Shown: positions 8,104-16,011, counted from the stretch's first letter. The stretch: 21,528 nt of DNA from JAVBMJ01 sp031552535 (GCA_031552535.1 JAVBMJ010000018.1:1-21528), one strand, 5' to 3'. Notes: generated by a model not told the origin, from the letters alone. Numbers and translations: made by a program.

Positions 8104-9408
8104 TTATTTTTGCCGGAAGAATATTTGTAGCGGGACTCCCGAGAAGTCCCAGTGGTCGCGTATTTTGTTTTCGAGGAAGCGGCGGTAGGGGTCGCGGATG
8201 TACTGCGGCAGGTTGACGAAGAATGCGAACGACGGGGTGGGCGAGGGGAGTTGCATCGCGAATTTGATACGTATATATTTGCCCTTAACCGACGGCGGCG
8301 GCCACGATTCGATCAGCGGCAGCATATACTCGTTGAACTCCGAGGTTTTGATCTTGCGCCTGCGCGAGGCGTCGACCCTTACGGCGGCCTGCAACACTTC
8401 GAGTATGCGCTGTTTGTTAATGACCGATGTGAATATAATGGGTATATCGTTGAACGGCGCGAGTTTGGCCTGAAGAGCCTCTTTATACTGCTTCATCGTG
8501 TTGTGGTCCTTTTCCACCAGGTCCCATTTGTTGACCACAATGACACACCCTTTTTTGTTCTTCACGATGAGGCTGAATATGTTCATGTCCTGCGACTCAA
8601 TGCCCTGCGAGGCGTCGAGCATCAGGATGCAGACGTCGGAACTTTCGATGGAGCGGATCGAGCGCATCACGGAGTAGAACTCGAGGTCCTCGGTCACTTT
8701 GCCCTTTTTACGCAGGCCCGCCGTGTCGATGAGGTAGAAGTCCATGCCGAACTTGTTGTAGCGCGAGAGTATCGAGTCGCGCGTGGTGCCCGCCACAGGT
8801 GTTACTATGTTGCGCTCCTCGCCCAGCAGGGCGTTGGCCAGCGACGACTTCCCAACATTGGGACGCCCCACGACGGCGATGCGCGGCAGGTCGTCGTCAA
8901 TCACCTCCCCGGCGTCTTCGGGAAGCAGCCTCACCACTTCGTCCAATAGCTCGCCCGTGCCGCTACCCGACATCGAGCAGATGCAGTAGGGGTCGCCCAG
9001 CCCGAGGCTGTAGAACTCGTGCGAGAGGTAGATCTGGTCGTTGTTGTCGACCTTGTTGACCACCATCAGCACCTTTTTCCCCGACCGCCTGAGGATATCT
9101 CCCACCGTCATGTCGAGGTCCGTGACGCCGGTCGACACTTCGACCAGGAACAGTATCACATCGGCTTCGTCGATGGCCAGCATCACCTGGCGGCGTATCT
9201 CATCCTCGAACACGTCGTCGCTTCCGACCGAGTATCCCCCGGTGTCGATCACCGAGAATTCGCGCCCGGCCCAGTCCGACTTGCCGTAATGACGGTCGCG
9301 GGTGGTGCCCGCCACGTCGTCGACAATGGCCTTGCGCATACCCACAAGACGGTTGAAAAGAGTGCTCTTGCCCACATTGGGGCGTCCGACTATCGCTACA
9401 AGACCCAT
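8104..9408 (-). CDS. der: Ribosome-assembly GTPase Der (EngA)
   Basis: Double-domain GTPase needed for 50S ribosomal subunit maturation, 434 residues, the usual length. The first G domain has GRPNVGKS at 8-15, DTGG at 55-58 and NKVD at 118-121. The second has GRPNVGKS at 181-188, DTAG at 228-231 and NKWD at 293-296. A KH-like RNA-binding domain follows from about residue 350 to the end. An in-frame upstream ATG at 9504 would add 32 residues, but the family begins at MGLVAIVGRPNVG, so I place the start at 9408. A Bacteroidota promoter at 9475-9505 lies inside that extension and supports this choice. The gene converges on the V-ATPase operon and is divergent from the sugar permease gene. Confidence 0.97.
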   Translation of the reverse strand: MGLVAIVGRPNVGKSTLFNRLVGMRKAIVDDVAGTTRDRHYGKSDWAGREFSVIDTGGYSVGSDDVFEDEIRRQVMLAIDEADVILFLVEVSTGVTDLDMTVGDILRRSGKKVLMVVNKVDNNDQIYLSHEFYSLGLGDPYCICSMSGSGTGELLDEVVRLLPEDAGEVIDDDLPRIAVVGRPNVGKSSLANALLGEERNIVTPVAGTTRDSILSRYNKFGMDFYLIDTAGLRKKGKVTEDLEFYSVMRSIRSIESSDVCILMLDASQGIESQDMNIFSLIVKNKKGCVIVVNKWDLVEKDHNTMKQYKEALQAKLAPFNDIPIIFTSVINKQRILEVLQAAVRVDASRRRKIKTSEFNEYMLPLIESWPPPSVKGKYIRIKFAMQLPSPTPSFAFFVNLPQYIRDPYRRFLENKIRDHWDFSGVPLQIFFRQK

Positions 9409-9474
9409 CGTGTTTTTACTTTTTATCTTTGCCCGGAACGGGGTTCGGCCGGCTGTGCCATCCGTTTCCGCCGG

Positions 9475-9505
9475 CAAAGATAACGTTTTTGTTCCGGCCT
9501 GCAAA
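9475..9505 (-). promoter_or_regulatory. Bacteroidota-type promoter for der
   Basis: Read on the minus strand, there is a -33 element TTTG (9505-9502), a 19-nt spacer and a -7 element TATCTTTG (9482-9475), an exact fit to the TAnnTTTG consensus of the Bacteroidota primary sigma factor. Transcription would start about 7 nt further on, near 9468, giving a leader of roughly 60 nt before the ATG at 9408. The match is by eye. Confidence 0.7.
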
Positions 9506-9520
9506 AAAGCGTTTACACCT

Positions 9521-9555
9521 CCGGTAAACCGGTTCCGGTAAACTTTAACCGGTTT
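9521..9555. promoter_or_regulatory. Paired AACCGGTT palindromes, candidate operators
   Basis: The 8-bp palindrome AACCGGTT occurs at 9527-9534 and again at 9547-9554, exactly 20 bp apart, about two helical turns. Two direct copies of CCGGTAAAC (9521-9529 and 9535-9543) overlap them. Palindromes with a central CG pair of this kind resemble LacI-family operators. They lie in the 297-nt divergent region between der (start 9408) and the sugar permease (start 9706), just upstream of the der -33 box. No regulator gene is in the window, so the binding protein is unknown. The rest of the divergent region shows a small hairpin at 9614-9626 (GGCGT, AAA, ACGCC) and no convincing permease promoter. Confidence 0.45.
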
Positions 9556-9705
9556 CTTGGACAGTTTATCAAACCGGGTGTATGAGGTTTGTGAAAAAAA
9601 TAGTAATATTGTGGGCGTAAAACGCCGGGTGACGGTCCGCAGTTTAACGGCGGCAGTGCCGTTTGCCTGGAAATTGTGCCTGCAACCAATACTAATTTTA
9701 ATATT

Positions 9706-10872
9706 ATGAACGAAAAAGCTTCTACTTTAGGCGTCGGTAAGTTGTTGCCTGTGATGTTCGGATTCTTCATCATGGGATTTGTCGATGTGGTCGGCATTGC
9801 GACCAATTACGTATCGAAAGACTTCAACCTCTCGGAGACAATGTCGGGTTTCCTGCCGATGATGGTCTTTTTGTGGTTTGCCGTCTTTTCGATCCCGACA
9901 GGTATCATGATGGGGCGTCTGGGGCGCAAAAACACGGTGGTTATAAGCATGGTGGTCACTATCGTGGCCATGATGTTGCCGATGGTTTCCTACAGCTATG
10001 CCATGTGCCTTGTCGCGTTCGCGTTGATGGGTATCGGTAACACGATACTGCAGGTGTCGCTCAATCCGCTGATCTCGAATGTCGTTTCGGGAAAACAGCT
10101 CACGAGCAGCCTTACGATGGGCCAGTTCGTTAAGGCTATAGCTTCGTTCCTGGGTCCCATCCTCGCAGCTTTTGCAGCGGCGTCCCTGGGTAGTTGGAAA
10201 ATGATCTTCCCTATCTACGCGGCTATCACTGTCGTTTCGACGATATGGCTCGCCGTTACGCGCATCCCCGAACAGCAGGCGTCGGAGGCTGGCGCCACGT
10301 TCGGCAGCGCTTTCGGCCTTCTGAAAGACCCTTATATATTGTTGCTTTTCCTGGGTATATTGTTCGTCGTGGGTATGGACGTGGGTATGAACTGGACTAC
10401 GCCCAAGGTTCTGATGGAGCGCACGGGCATGACGCTCGAAGTTGCAGGTTACGGCACGAGCCTTTACTTTGTGGCGCGTACCGCAGGGGCTTTCCTGGGT
10501 GCGTTGCTGTTGCTGAAGGTCGCGCCTAAGAAGGTATTTACGTGGAGTATGTTTGTTGCTGTGGCGGCCTATCTGGTGATGATGTTCGCCGGAACGGGTG
10601 CAACGATGATATATGTGACGACGTTCCTGGTGGGTTTCTTCTGCGCCAACATATTCTCGATCATATTCTCATTCGCACTGCAGCACAAACCTTCGAAGGC
10701 CAACGAAATTTCGGGCCTTATGATCATGGGTGTCGCCGGCGGGGCTATCTTCCCGGCACTGATGGGCGTTATGTCCGACAGTTTCGGCGGCATTATCGGT
10801 TCGATGTATGTCGTACTGTTGTGTCTTGTCGCGCTGTTGTTTATCGCGTTTTATGTAGCTAAAAAACACTAA
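9706..10872 (+). CDS. Sugar MFS permease, FucP-like (FHS family)
   Basis: 388-residue major-facilitator protein with about twelve hydrophobic helices in two halves separated by a polar loop near residues 190-210. The MFS signature GRLGRKN is at 70-76, between helices 2 and 3. The N-terminal segment FIMGFVDVVGIATNYVSKDF resembles the fucose/glucose/galactose:H+ symporter family common in Bacteroidota. I chose ATG 9706 over the in-frame GTG at 9676 because the A/T-rich TTTTAATATT sequence just before it is a typical start context here and the extra residues are not hydrophobic. The ROK kinase gene follows after only 6 nt, so the two should be co-transcribed, with import followed by phosphorylation. 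The sugar cannot be told from sequence. Confidence 0.88.
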   Translation: MNEKASTLGVGKLLPVMFGFFIMGFVDVVGIATNYVSKDFNLSETMSGFLPMMVFLWFAVFSIPTGIMMGRLGRKNTVVISMVVTIVAMMLPMVSYSYAMCLVAFALMGIGNTILQVSLNPLISNVVSGKQLTSSLTMGQFVKAIASFLGPILAAFAAASLGSWKMIFPIYAAITVVSTIWLAVTRIPEQQASEAGATFGSAFGLLKDPYILLLFLGILFVVGMDVGMNWTTPKVLMERTGMTLEVAGYGTSLYFVARTAGAFLGALLLLKVAPKKVFTWSMFVAVAAYLVMMFAGTGATMIYVTTFLVGFFCANIFSIIFSFALQHKPSKANEISGLMIMGVAGGAIFPALMGVMSDSFGGIIGSMYVVLLCLVALLFIAFYVAKKH

Positions 10873-10878
10873 AAGGCC

Positions 10879-12075
10879 ATGAGCAAAGGGTACAGCGAAG
10901 ATAAAAGGGTTGTCGTGACGCTCGACGCGGGCGGTACGACACTGGTATTCGGCGCCATACGTGGTAATAAGAATTTTATTAAACCCATAAAGCTCGATGC
11001 CCCCCAGAAGGAGGGCGACGAGGTTGAGGTCCCCGTAAAGCGGTGGCTCGATGTTATCGGGGCGGGTTTCGAATTGGCTGTTTCGAAACTTGAGGCTAAA
11101 AAGGTGCAACCTGTTGCTATCAGCTTCGCCTTCCCGGGTCCGGCCGACTATCCCAACGGGATCATCGGGCCGGGCTACCTGCCTAACTTCCCGTCGTTCC
11201 GCGGGGGCGTAGCTCTGGGGCCGTTCCTGAATCGTAAGTTCGGTATCCCGGTATATATCAATAACGACGCCGACCTTTATACTTATGGTGAGGCTTTAGC
11301 CGGGGCGCTGCCCGAGGTCAATGCACGGCTCGAGGCCGCGGGGAGCCCAAAACGCTATAAGAACCTGCTTGGCTATACGTTCGGTACGGGGTTCGGCTTC
11401 GGTTTTGCGGTCAATGGCGAGTTGCACATAGGTGATAACTCGTGCGTCGAGACGTATTGCCTGCGCCACAAAAAGTACACCGACTACACGATCATCGAGG
11501 ATGGCGTCAGCATTCGTGCGGTGAAACGTGTTTTCGGCGAGTTGAGCGGCAAACCGGGGCACAGGTTCAATCCTTATCAGATCTACCAGATAGCCGAGGG
11601 CGAGCGTCTTGTGGGCAGCAACGAAAAAGAGCAGGAGCATAACCGCAGGGCTGCCATCGGGGCTTTCGAGACTCTGGGCGAGGTTGCCGGCGACGGCATG
11701 GCTGCCGCGGTGACGATGATCGACGGACTGATAGTGATAGGTGGCGGCTTGACGGGCGCCAAAAAATATATCATTCCGGGGATACTCAGGGAGATGAACT
11801 CGAAGATAGCTACTCTTGGCGGCGACACGCTGGACAGGGTTCAGATGAAGGTCTACAATCTTGAGGACGAGGCGGAGTTTGCCCGTTTCGCGAAAGGTGC
11901 CACGCAGAGGTTCCACATATATGGCACCGACGAAAATATCAAAGAAAACTATGTCACGATCAATCCCGAGAAGAGCATAGGGATCACCTTCTCGAAACTC
12001 GGGGCGAGCCATGCCGTAGCACTGGGGGCTTACGCTTTTGCACTGAAGAAGTTAGACACCCCTGCCGGAAAGTAG
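10879..12075 (+). CDS. ROK-family sugar kinase, divergent sugar site
   Basis: 398-residue protein with the actin-like sugar kinase fold. The phosphate-binding motif DAGGTT is at residues 16-21. The catalytic aspartate is Asp130 in INNDADLYTYGEAL. The ROK signature region GTGFGFGFAVNGELHIGDNS is at 169-188. After it, the usual sugar-binding GEIGH is not recognisable; the equivalent stretch reads SCVETYCLRHKK. The CxCGxxGC zinc motif of classical ROK proteins is also missing. At 398 residues it is longer than typical glucokinases (about 300-320). There is no N-terminal DNA-binding domain, so it is a kinase-type member and not a repressor. It lies 6 nt after the MFS permease gene, and the substrate is probably the imported sugar or a derivative. 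Confidence 0.85.
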   Translation: MSKGYSEDKRVVVTLDAGGTTLVFGAIRGNKNFIKPIKLDAPQKEGDEVEVPVKRWLDVIGAGFELAVSKLEAKKVQPVAISFAFPGPADYPNGIIGPGYLPNFPSFRGGVALGPFLNRKFGIPVYINNDADLYTYGEALAGALPEVNARLEAAGSPKRYKNLLGYTFGTGFGFGFAVNGELHIGDNSCVETYCLRHKKYTDYTIIEDGVSIRAVKRVFGELSGKPGHRFNPYQIYQIAEGERLVGSNEKEQEHNRRAAIGAFETLGEVAGDGMAAAVTMIDGLIVIGGGLTGAKKYIIPGILREMNSKIATLGGDTLDRVQMKVYNLEDEAEFARFAKGATQRFHIYGTDENIKENYVTINPEKSIGITFSKLGASHAVALGAYAFALKKLDTPAGK

Positions 12076-12084
12076 GTATTCGGA

Positions 12085-12140
12085 AGGCAGTGCAGTGCCC
12101 GGAATCCTGAGGGATTCCGGGCACGATAACTGCATTGCCT
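12085..12140 (+). terminator. Hairpin after the permease-ROK operon
   Basis: A perfect 13-bp stem pairs 12095-12107 with 12112-12124 (GTGCCCGGAATCC, loop TGAG). An outer near-perfect arm pairs 12085-12095 with 12130-12140 (10 of 11). It starts 10 nt after the ROK stop. There is no T-run after the stem, so if it is a terminator it is not a classical one; it may instead stabilise the mRNA end. Confidence 0.55.
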
Positions 12141-12210
12141 GGTGATAAATGGGGCGAGTGCCGGCACATCCGTAATAATGGTGAGGGCGCGCTATATATA
12201 CAAATATGTT

Positions 12211-12753
12211 ATGAAAAAGATAGCAATCATATCGTCGAGTGTCCGCCGGGGTAGATTGAGCCATCGTGTAGCGGTGTTTATGCAGCGTTACGTGGAGTCT
12301 GGCGGCAGGGCGCAGGCCGGGATACTCGATTTGAAGGAGTACGATTTTCCGCTTTTCGACGAGCGTTTGGCCTATATGGACAAGCCGTCGGAGAGGGTGG
12401 TCGATTTTACACGGCGTTTCAACCAGGCCGACGGCATAATTATCGTTTCGCCGGTTTATAATGCCGATTATCCCGCAGCGTTGAAGAACATCATCGACCT
12501 CTACGGTAAGGAGTGGGCCGGTAAGCCGGTAGCCGTGGTGTCGGTCACGGCCGGTCCGGTCCCTGGAATAGCCACAGCCCAGAAATTGCAGGTTCTGCTG
12601 TTGAAACTGGGGGCGAGGGTTTCGCCGCAGTTTTGTACGGTTATAAATGCCGGTAAGTCGTTCGACGAAGCGGGGGAGACCGCCGACGCGGGATGGGTAG
12701 ATAAATTCATGGCCCCCACCGTAGACGACCTGTTGGACATGGCAGGGCAGTAG
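12211..12753 (+). CDS. NADPH-dependent FMN reductase-like flavoprotein
   Basis: 180-residue flavodoxin-fold protein of the NADPH-dependent FMN reductase family (PF03358 type). The N-terminal strand and phosphate loop IAIISSSVRRGRLSH would bind FMN phosphate. The motif SPVYNADYPAALKNIIDLYG near residues 77-96 is the family signature around the flavin ring. Members reduce free flavin, quinones or azo compounds with NAD(P)H, and the actual substrate is not evident. The longer frame starting at 12142 adds 23 residues without family similarity, so I place the start at ATG 12211, before MKKIAIISSS. It stands alone between hairpin structures: the ROK terminator lies upstream and a repeat element begins 31 nt after its stop. 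Confidence 0.85.
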   Translation: MKKIAIISSSVRRGRLSHRVAVFMQRYVESGGRAQAGILDLKEYDFPLFDERLAYMDKPSERVVDFTRRFNQADGIIIVSPVYNADYPAALKNIIDLYGKEWAGKPVAVVSVTAGPVPGIATAQKLQVLLLKLGARVSPQFCTVINAGKSFDEAGETADAGWVDKFMAPTVDDLLDMAGQ

Positions 12754-12783
12754 CAAAAATGTGCAAGAATATACATGGAAAGT

Positions 12784-12948
12784 TAGAAGCTGTTTGGATT
12801 TGTTAACGAGATTATTTTATATCGTTTTGCCGATGATTTCCCGCGGTGTGATGAGGCGAATAGCAGCCCCTGTTTAACGAATCACACCGCGGGAAAGCGC
12901 GGAAAAGAGAATAAAAGAACGAGATTAATTAATTCAAAACAGCTTCTA
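12784..12948 (+). repeat. Long-hairpin intergenic repeat, copy A (diverged)
   Basis: 165-nt element between the flavin reductase and the barrel gene. The ends are mirror images (TAGAAGCTGTTTGGATTT at the left, AATTCAAAACAGCTTCTA at the right). Inside is a perfect 16-bp stem pairing 12837-12852 with 12881-12896 around a 28-nt loop containing GGCGAATAG and TTTAACGA. Short blocks shared with copies B and D (CCGATGATTT, TTTAACGA, AAAGCGCGGAAAAG, AACGAGA) show common descent, but the inner stem is GC-rich here and AT-rich there. The direct repeat AACGAGATTA occurs at 12805-12814 and 12918-12927. No plausible coding frame is seen. Confidence 0.8.
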
Positions 12949-12979
12949 ATGCGGTTTTTAAAATAATCAGCGTTTAAAT

Positions 12980-13573
12980 ATGAGAAAATTCACTCTGACC
13001 GCAATGGCGGTTTTTATGGCGGGGTCGCTGTTTGCGATCAGTCCCATACCCGTGAAGTTCGGCGTCAAGGCGGGGGTTAATTTCCCGGGCGAGAAGATAT
13101 CCAACACGTCGGAGGCATTGTCTAATTTCTCGTTCGGCAACGAGTTCAGTTACCATGTGGGCGTTATGGCCCGTGTCAACCTGGGGTTTATCGGCGTGCA
13201 GCCCGAGATACTATATTCGATGGACCGCTTCACGAACTCGACGTACGGCGATATGAATATGGCCTCGGTCGATTTTCCGGTATTGGCCAACTGGTCGCTG
13301 ATTCCTTCATTGTTGAGGATTAATGCCGGTCCGGTTTTCCATCTGTCGAGCAAGATGGCCTTCAAGGATCGCGATGCGGAGGTCTCGATGAGCCGTCCGG
13401 CGGTGGGTTATGCCGTGGGAGCGGCAGTGTCGTTGTGGAAACTGGAGGTCGATTTCCGCTATTGCGGCGATTTTGGAAAATCGACGCAGGATTTTGTCGA
13501 CGGCGCGGGAAACACGGTCAGTTTCGATGCCACGCATTCGGGGCTGATGTTGTCGCTGGGGTGGATGTTCTAA
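12980..13573 (+). CDS. Small outer-membrane beta-barrel protein (PorT-like)
   Basis: 197-residue exported protein. Residues 1-19 form a signal peptide (MRKFTLTAMAVFMAGSLFA) with cleavage likely after Ala19. The mature part alternates polar and hydrophobic residues, contains GVKAGVNF and YHVGVMARVNLGFIGVQPEILYS, and ends in Trp-Met-Phe, an aromatic C-terminus expected of outer-membrane barrels. The pattern fits the outer-membrane beta-barrel families common in Bacteroidota (PF13568-like), with about eight strands predicted. The function is unknown. No peptidoglycan-binding domain or lipobox is seen. Its stop codon overlaps the first bases of repeat copy B, so that element would be transcribed as its 3' untranslated region. 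Confidence 0.82.
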   Translation: MRKFTLTAMAVFMAGSLFAISPIPVKFGVKAGVNFPGEKISNTSEALSNFSFGNEFSYHVGVMARVNLGFIGVQPEILYSMDRFTNSTYGDMNMASVDFPVLANWSLIPSLLRINAGPVFHLSSKMAFKDRDAEVSMSRPAVGYAVGAAVSLWKLEVDFRYCGDFGKSTQDFVDGAGNTVSFDATHSGLMLSLGWMF

Positions 13574-13733
13574 GAGTTTGTTTGAATTTCTCATCGAAGG
13601 TGTTTTCGAAGGATTTTCCGATGATTTTTGAGGTGAAATAAGGCGGATAGTGGTTCTATTTAACGAATTTCAGCGAAAAAAAGCGCGGAAAAGGATCGAA
13701 AAAAACGAGAATGAGAAAATTCAAACAAGCTCT
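13573..13733 (+). repeat. Long-hairpin intergenic repeat, copy B
   Basis: 161-nt element that begins on the last base of the barrel gene's stop codon. It can fold end to end into one long hairpin. The outer stem of about 22 bp joins AGAGTTTGTTTGAATTT to AAATTCAAACAAGCTCT. Two 7-bp stems follow (13603-13609 with 13696-13702; 13614-13620 with 13686-13692). An inner stem pairs 13634-13639 with 13667-13672, around a 27-nt loop. It is about 96% identical to copy D at 18990-19151: six substitutions and one indel by eye. Confidence 0.88.
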
Positions 13734-13832
13734 AAATAGCGCTTCTACGGTGAGCGGAGGAGAGTGGATGAAATGAATAGAGGGATAATTCAAGGGCGAA
13801 GCAAAAGAACGTTGCCGGGATAAATTCGACAG

Positions 13833-14831
13833 ATGACAGAAAAGATAATAGATATAGAGGGCATCGACCCCGTGGAGTTGTATGGGGCGGGGAACCGTTA
13901 CATCGACGAGATAGTGGCGCGTTTCCCGCATTTGAAGATCGTGGTGCGCGGATCTGCCGTTAAGGTCAGCGGCTCAGAAAGGCAGATTACCGACTTCGAG
14001 GGACGCTTGAGGTCGCTGATTGACTATGTGGGTCGCTATGGGCACATCTCGAAGGAGGTGGTGTCGCAGCACTTCGATGGAGGGTTAGGGCTGCGTGAGG
14101 CCGAGACTCCTGCTTCTGACAAGGATGTGATAGTTTACGGCAACGGCGGAAACATCGTCAAGGCACGCACGGCTAACCAGCAGAGGCTGGTGTCGCTTTA
14201 CCAGACGCACGACCTGCTTTTTGCCGTGGGGCCCGCGGGGTCGGGTAAGACCTACACGGCGATAGCATTGGCCGTAAGGGCCCTGAAGGCCAAGGAGGTT
14301 AAGCGTATCATCCTGACGAGGCCGGCCGTCGAGGCGGGCGAAAAGTTGGGTTTCCTGCCTGGCGACATGAAAGAGAAGCTCGATCCGTATCTCCAGCCGC
14401 TGTACGATGCGTTGAACGACATGATACCGCAGGCCAAGTTGACGAAATACATAGAGGAGGGCACGGTGCAGATCGCCCCGTTGGCGTTTATGCGCGGCCG
14501 GACGCTGGACAACGCGTTCGTCATCCTGGACGAGGCGCAGAATACGACGCTGGCGCAGATCAAGATGTTTCTTACGCGAATGGGCCGCAATGCGAAGTTC
14601 ATCGTCACGGGAGACGTCACACAGGTCGACCTGCCACGCCCTTCGGATTCGGGGCTGGTCAGGGTTATGTCGATGTTGTCGGGGATCGAGGGGATCGGGA
14701 TCGTGGAGTTCGACAAGGGCGATATAGTGCGCCATCCTTTGGTGAAGCATATCGTCGACGCCTTCGACTCGGCGCGCGACGAAGGTGCCGCTAACGGGAA
14801 TGGGGGAAATGGAAAGGGCGGAACAGAGTAG
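13833..14831 (+). CDS. phoH: PhoH family ATPase
   Basis: 332-residue PhoH-type P-loop ATPase, cytoplasmic and related to the superfamily 1 helicase core. The Walker A motif GPAGSGKT is at residues 133-140. Walker B VILDEAQ is at 230-236 (Asp233, Glu234), and TGDVTQVDLPRP follows as in PhoH proteins. The N-terminal 100 residues form the usual accessory domain (GAGNRYIDEIVARFPHLKI onward). The last 15 or so residues are a Gly/Asn-rich tail, probably disordered. PhoH proteins are linked to RNA metabolism and, in some bacteria, to phosphate starvation; no phosphate box was recognised here. The purC leader follows about 190 nt later. Confidence 0.94.
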   Translation: MTEKIIDIEGIDPVELYGAGNRYIDEIVARFPHLKIVVRGSAVKVSGSERQITDFEGRLRSLIDYVGRYGHISKEVVSQHFDGGLGLREAETPASDKDVIVYGNGGNIVKARTANQQRLVSLYQTHDLLFAVGPAGSGKTYTAIALAVRALKAKEVKRIILTRPAVEAGEKLGFLPGDMKEKLDPYLQPLYDALNDMIPQAKLTKYIEEGTVQIAPLAFMRGRTLDNAFVILDEAQNTTLAQIKMFLTRMGRNAKFIVTGDVTQVDLPRPSDSGLVRVMSMLSGIEGIGIVEFDKGDIVRHPLVKHIVDAFDSARDEGAANGNGGNGKGGTE

Positions 14832-14838
14832 GGGCAAC

Positions 14839-15009
14839 AGATGCGGTGAGTTTGCCAGGGTAATTCAGAGGCAGGGACAGGGACAGTAGACGCTGTGCGT
14901 CCTGAGTAGTATAGGTGTTCGGAGCCGGATAAGGACAAAAGACGCTGTGCGTCCCGTGGTGGCTGCGGAAGAGGCGGAGCAAAGTAATAACAAAAGACGC
15001 GGTGCGTCT
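14839..15009 (+). repeat. Degenerate ~50-nt ladder with GACGC..GCGTC mini-hairpins before purC
   Basis: Three short palindromes occur at 14888-14902, 14940-14954 and 14995-15009, each reading AGACGC, then TGT or GGT, then GCGTC. A weaker version (AGATGCGGTGAGT) starts at 14839. Starts are spaced 49, 52 and 55 nt. The middle palindromes are preceded by related words (GGACAGT, GGACAAA, AACAAA). The array fills the gap between phoH and purC, ending 15 nt before the purC ATG. It may be a decayed tandem duplication or a regulatory leader. Confidence 0.6.
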
Positions 15010-15024
15010 AAATGTGATATAAAT

Positions 15025-15975
15025 ATGAGTGAGGCTATTGTAAAGACAGATTTTAACTTCGAAGGGCAACGGAGCTTGTATGTGGGCAAGGTGCGCGATG
15101 TTTACGATATTCGCGGGGAATATCTGGTCATGGTCACCAGTGACCGCATTTCGGCGTTCGACGTGGTACTGCCGCGCGGTATCCCTTTCAAGGGACAGGT
15201 ACTGAACCAGATCGCGTCGAAGTTCCTCGATGCAACGCTCGACATCTGCCCCAACTGGAAGATAGCTTCGCCCGACCCGATGGTTACGGTGGGCTACCGT
15301 TGCGAGCCGTTCCCGGTGGAGATGATCGTGCGCGGATACCTCACGGGGAGTTCGTGGCGCGAATACAAAGCCGGTGCGCGGAGTATCTGCGGGGTTGCGC
15401 TCCCCGACGGTATGAGGGAGCATGAACGCTTCCCGGAGCCGATAATCACCCCTACGACGAAAGCCGAGTTGGGGATGCACGACGAAAATATTTCGCGCGG
15501 GGAGATCATATCGCGCGGGCTGGTATCGGAGGAAGATTACGCCGTGCTGGAACGGTATGCCGCGCAGTTGTTCGCGCGTGGCAGCGAAATGGCCGCGCAG
15601 AGGGGGCTGATATTGGTAGACACGAAATACGAGTTCGGCAAGCGCAACGGTCAGATCCATCTCATCGACGAGATACATACCCCCGATTCGTCGCGGTATT
15701 TCTACCGCGAGGGTTACGAGGAGCGTTTCGCACGTGGCGAACAACAGAGACAATTGTCGAAGGAGTTTGTCCGCGAGTGGCTTATGGACAACGGATTCCA
15801 GGGACGTGCGGGTGAGCAGGTCCCCGAGATGACCGACGCGATAGTGGAGAGCATAAGCGAACGCTATATAGAACTATACGAGCGTATTACTGGCGGGACT
15901 TTCGTGCGCGGCGACAGGGGTAATACCTTGGAGCGTATCGAAGCCAATATCCGCAATATGCTTGCAAGGCTGTAG
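15025..15975 (+). CDS. purC: SAICAR synthetase
   Basis: Phosphoribosylaminoimidazole-succinocarboxamide synthase, a purine-biosynthesis step that joins aspartate to CAIR using ATP. It has 316 residues, typical of the longer Bacteroidota form. Family motifs seen are YVGKVRDVYD near the N-terminus, SDRISAFDVVLPRGIPFKG, VDTKYEFGK, and the signature LIDEIHTPDSSRY. The in-frame ATG at 14947 would add 26 residues that cover the leader repeats and match nothing. ATG 15025, before MSEAIVKTDFNFEGQRSLYVGKVRD, is the natural start. No other purine genes are nearby. A weak hairpin lies 36 nt after its stop. Confidence 0.96.
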   Translation: MSEAIVKTDFNFEGQRSLYVGKVRDVYDIRGEYLVMVTSDRISAFDVVLPRGIPFKGQVLNQIASKFLDATLDICPNWKIASPDPMVTVGYRCEPFPVEMIVRGYLTGSSWREYKAGARSICGVALPDGMREHERFPEPIITPTTKAELGMHDENISRGEIISRGLVSEEDYAVLERYAAQLFARGSEMAAQRGLILVDTKYEFGKRNGQIHLIDEIHTPDSSRYFYREGYEERFARGEQQRQLSKEFVREWLMDNGFQGRAGEQVPEMTDAIVESISERYIELYERITGGTFVRGDRGNTLERIEANIRNMLARL

Positions 15976-16011
15976 CGCTCCGGCCGGCCTGGATGGAACC
16001 GGTGGACGGAT

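Noticed and set aside
9424..9431. TATCTTTG on the plus strand as a promoter toward the permease
   Set aside because: No TTTG lies 19-21 nt upstream, and it is about 275 nt from the permease start; the convincing promoter is the minus-strand one for der.
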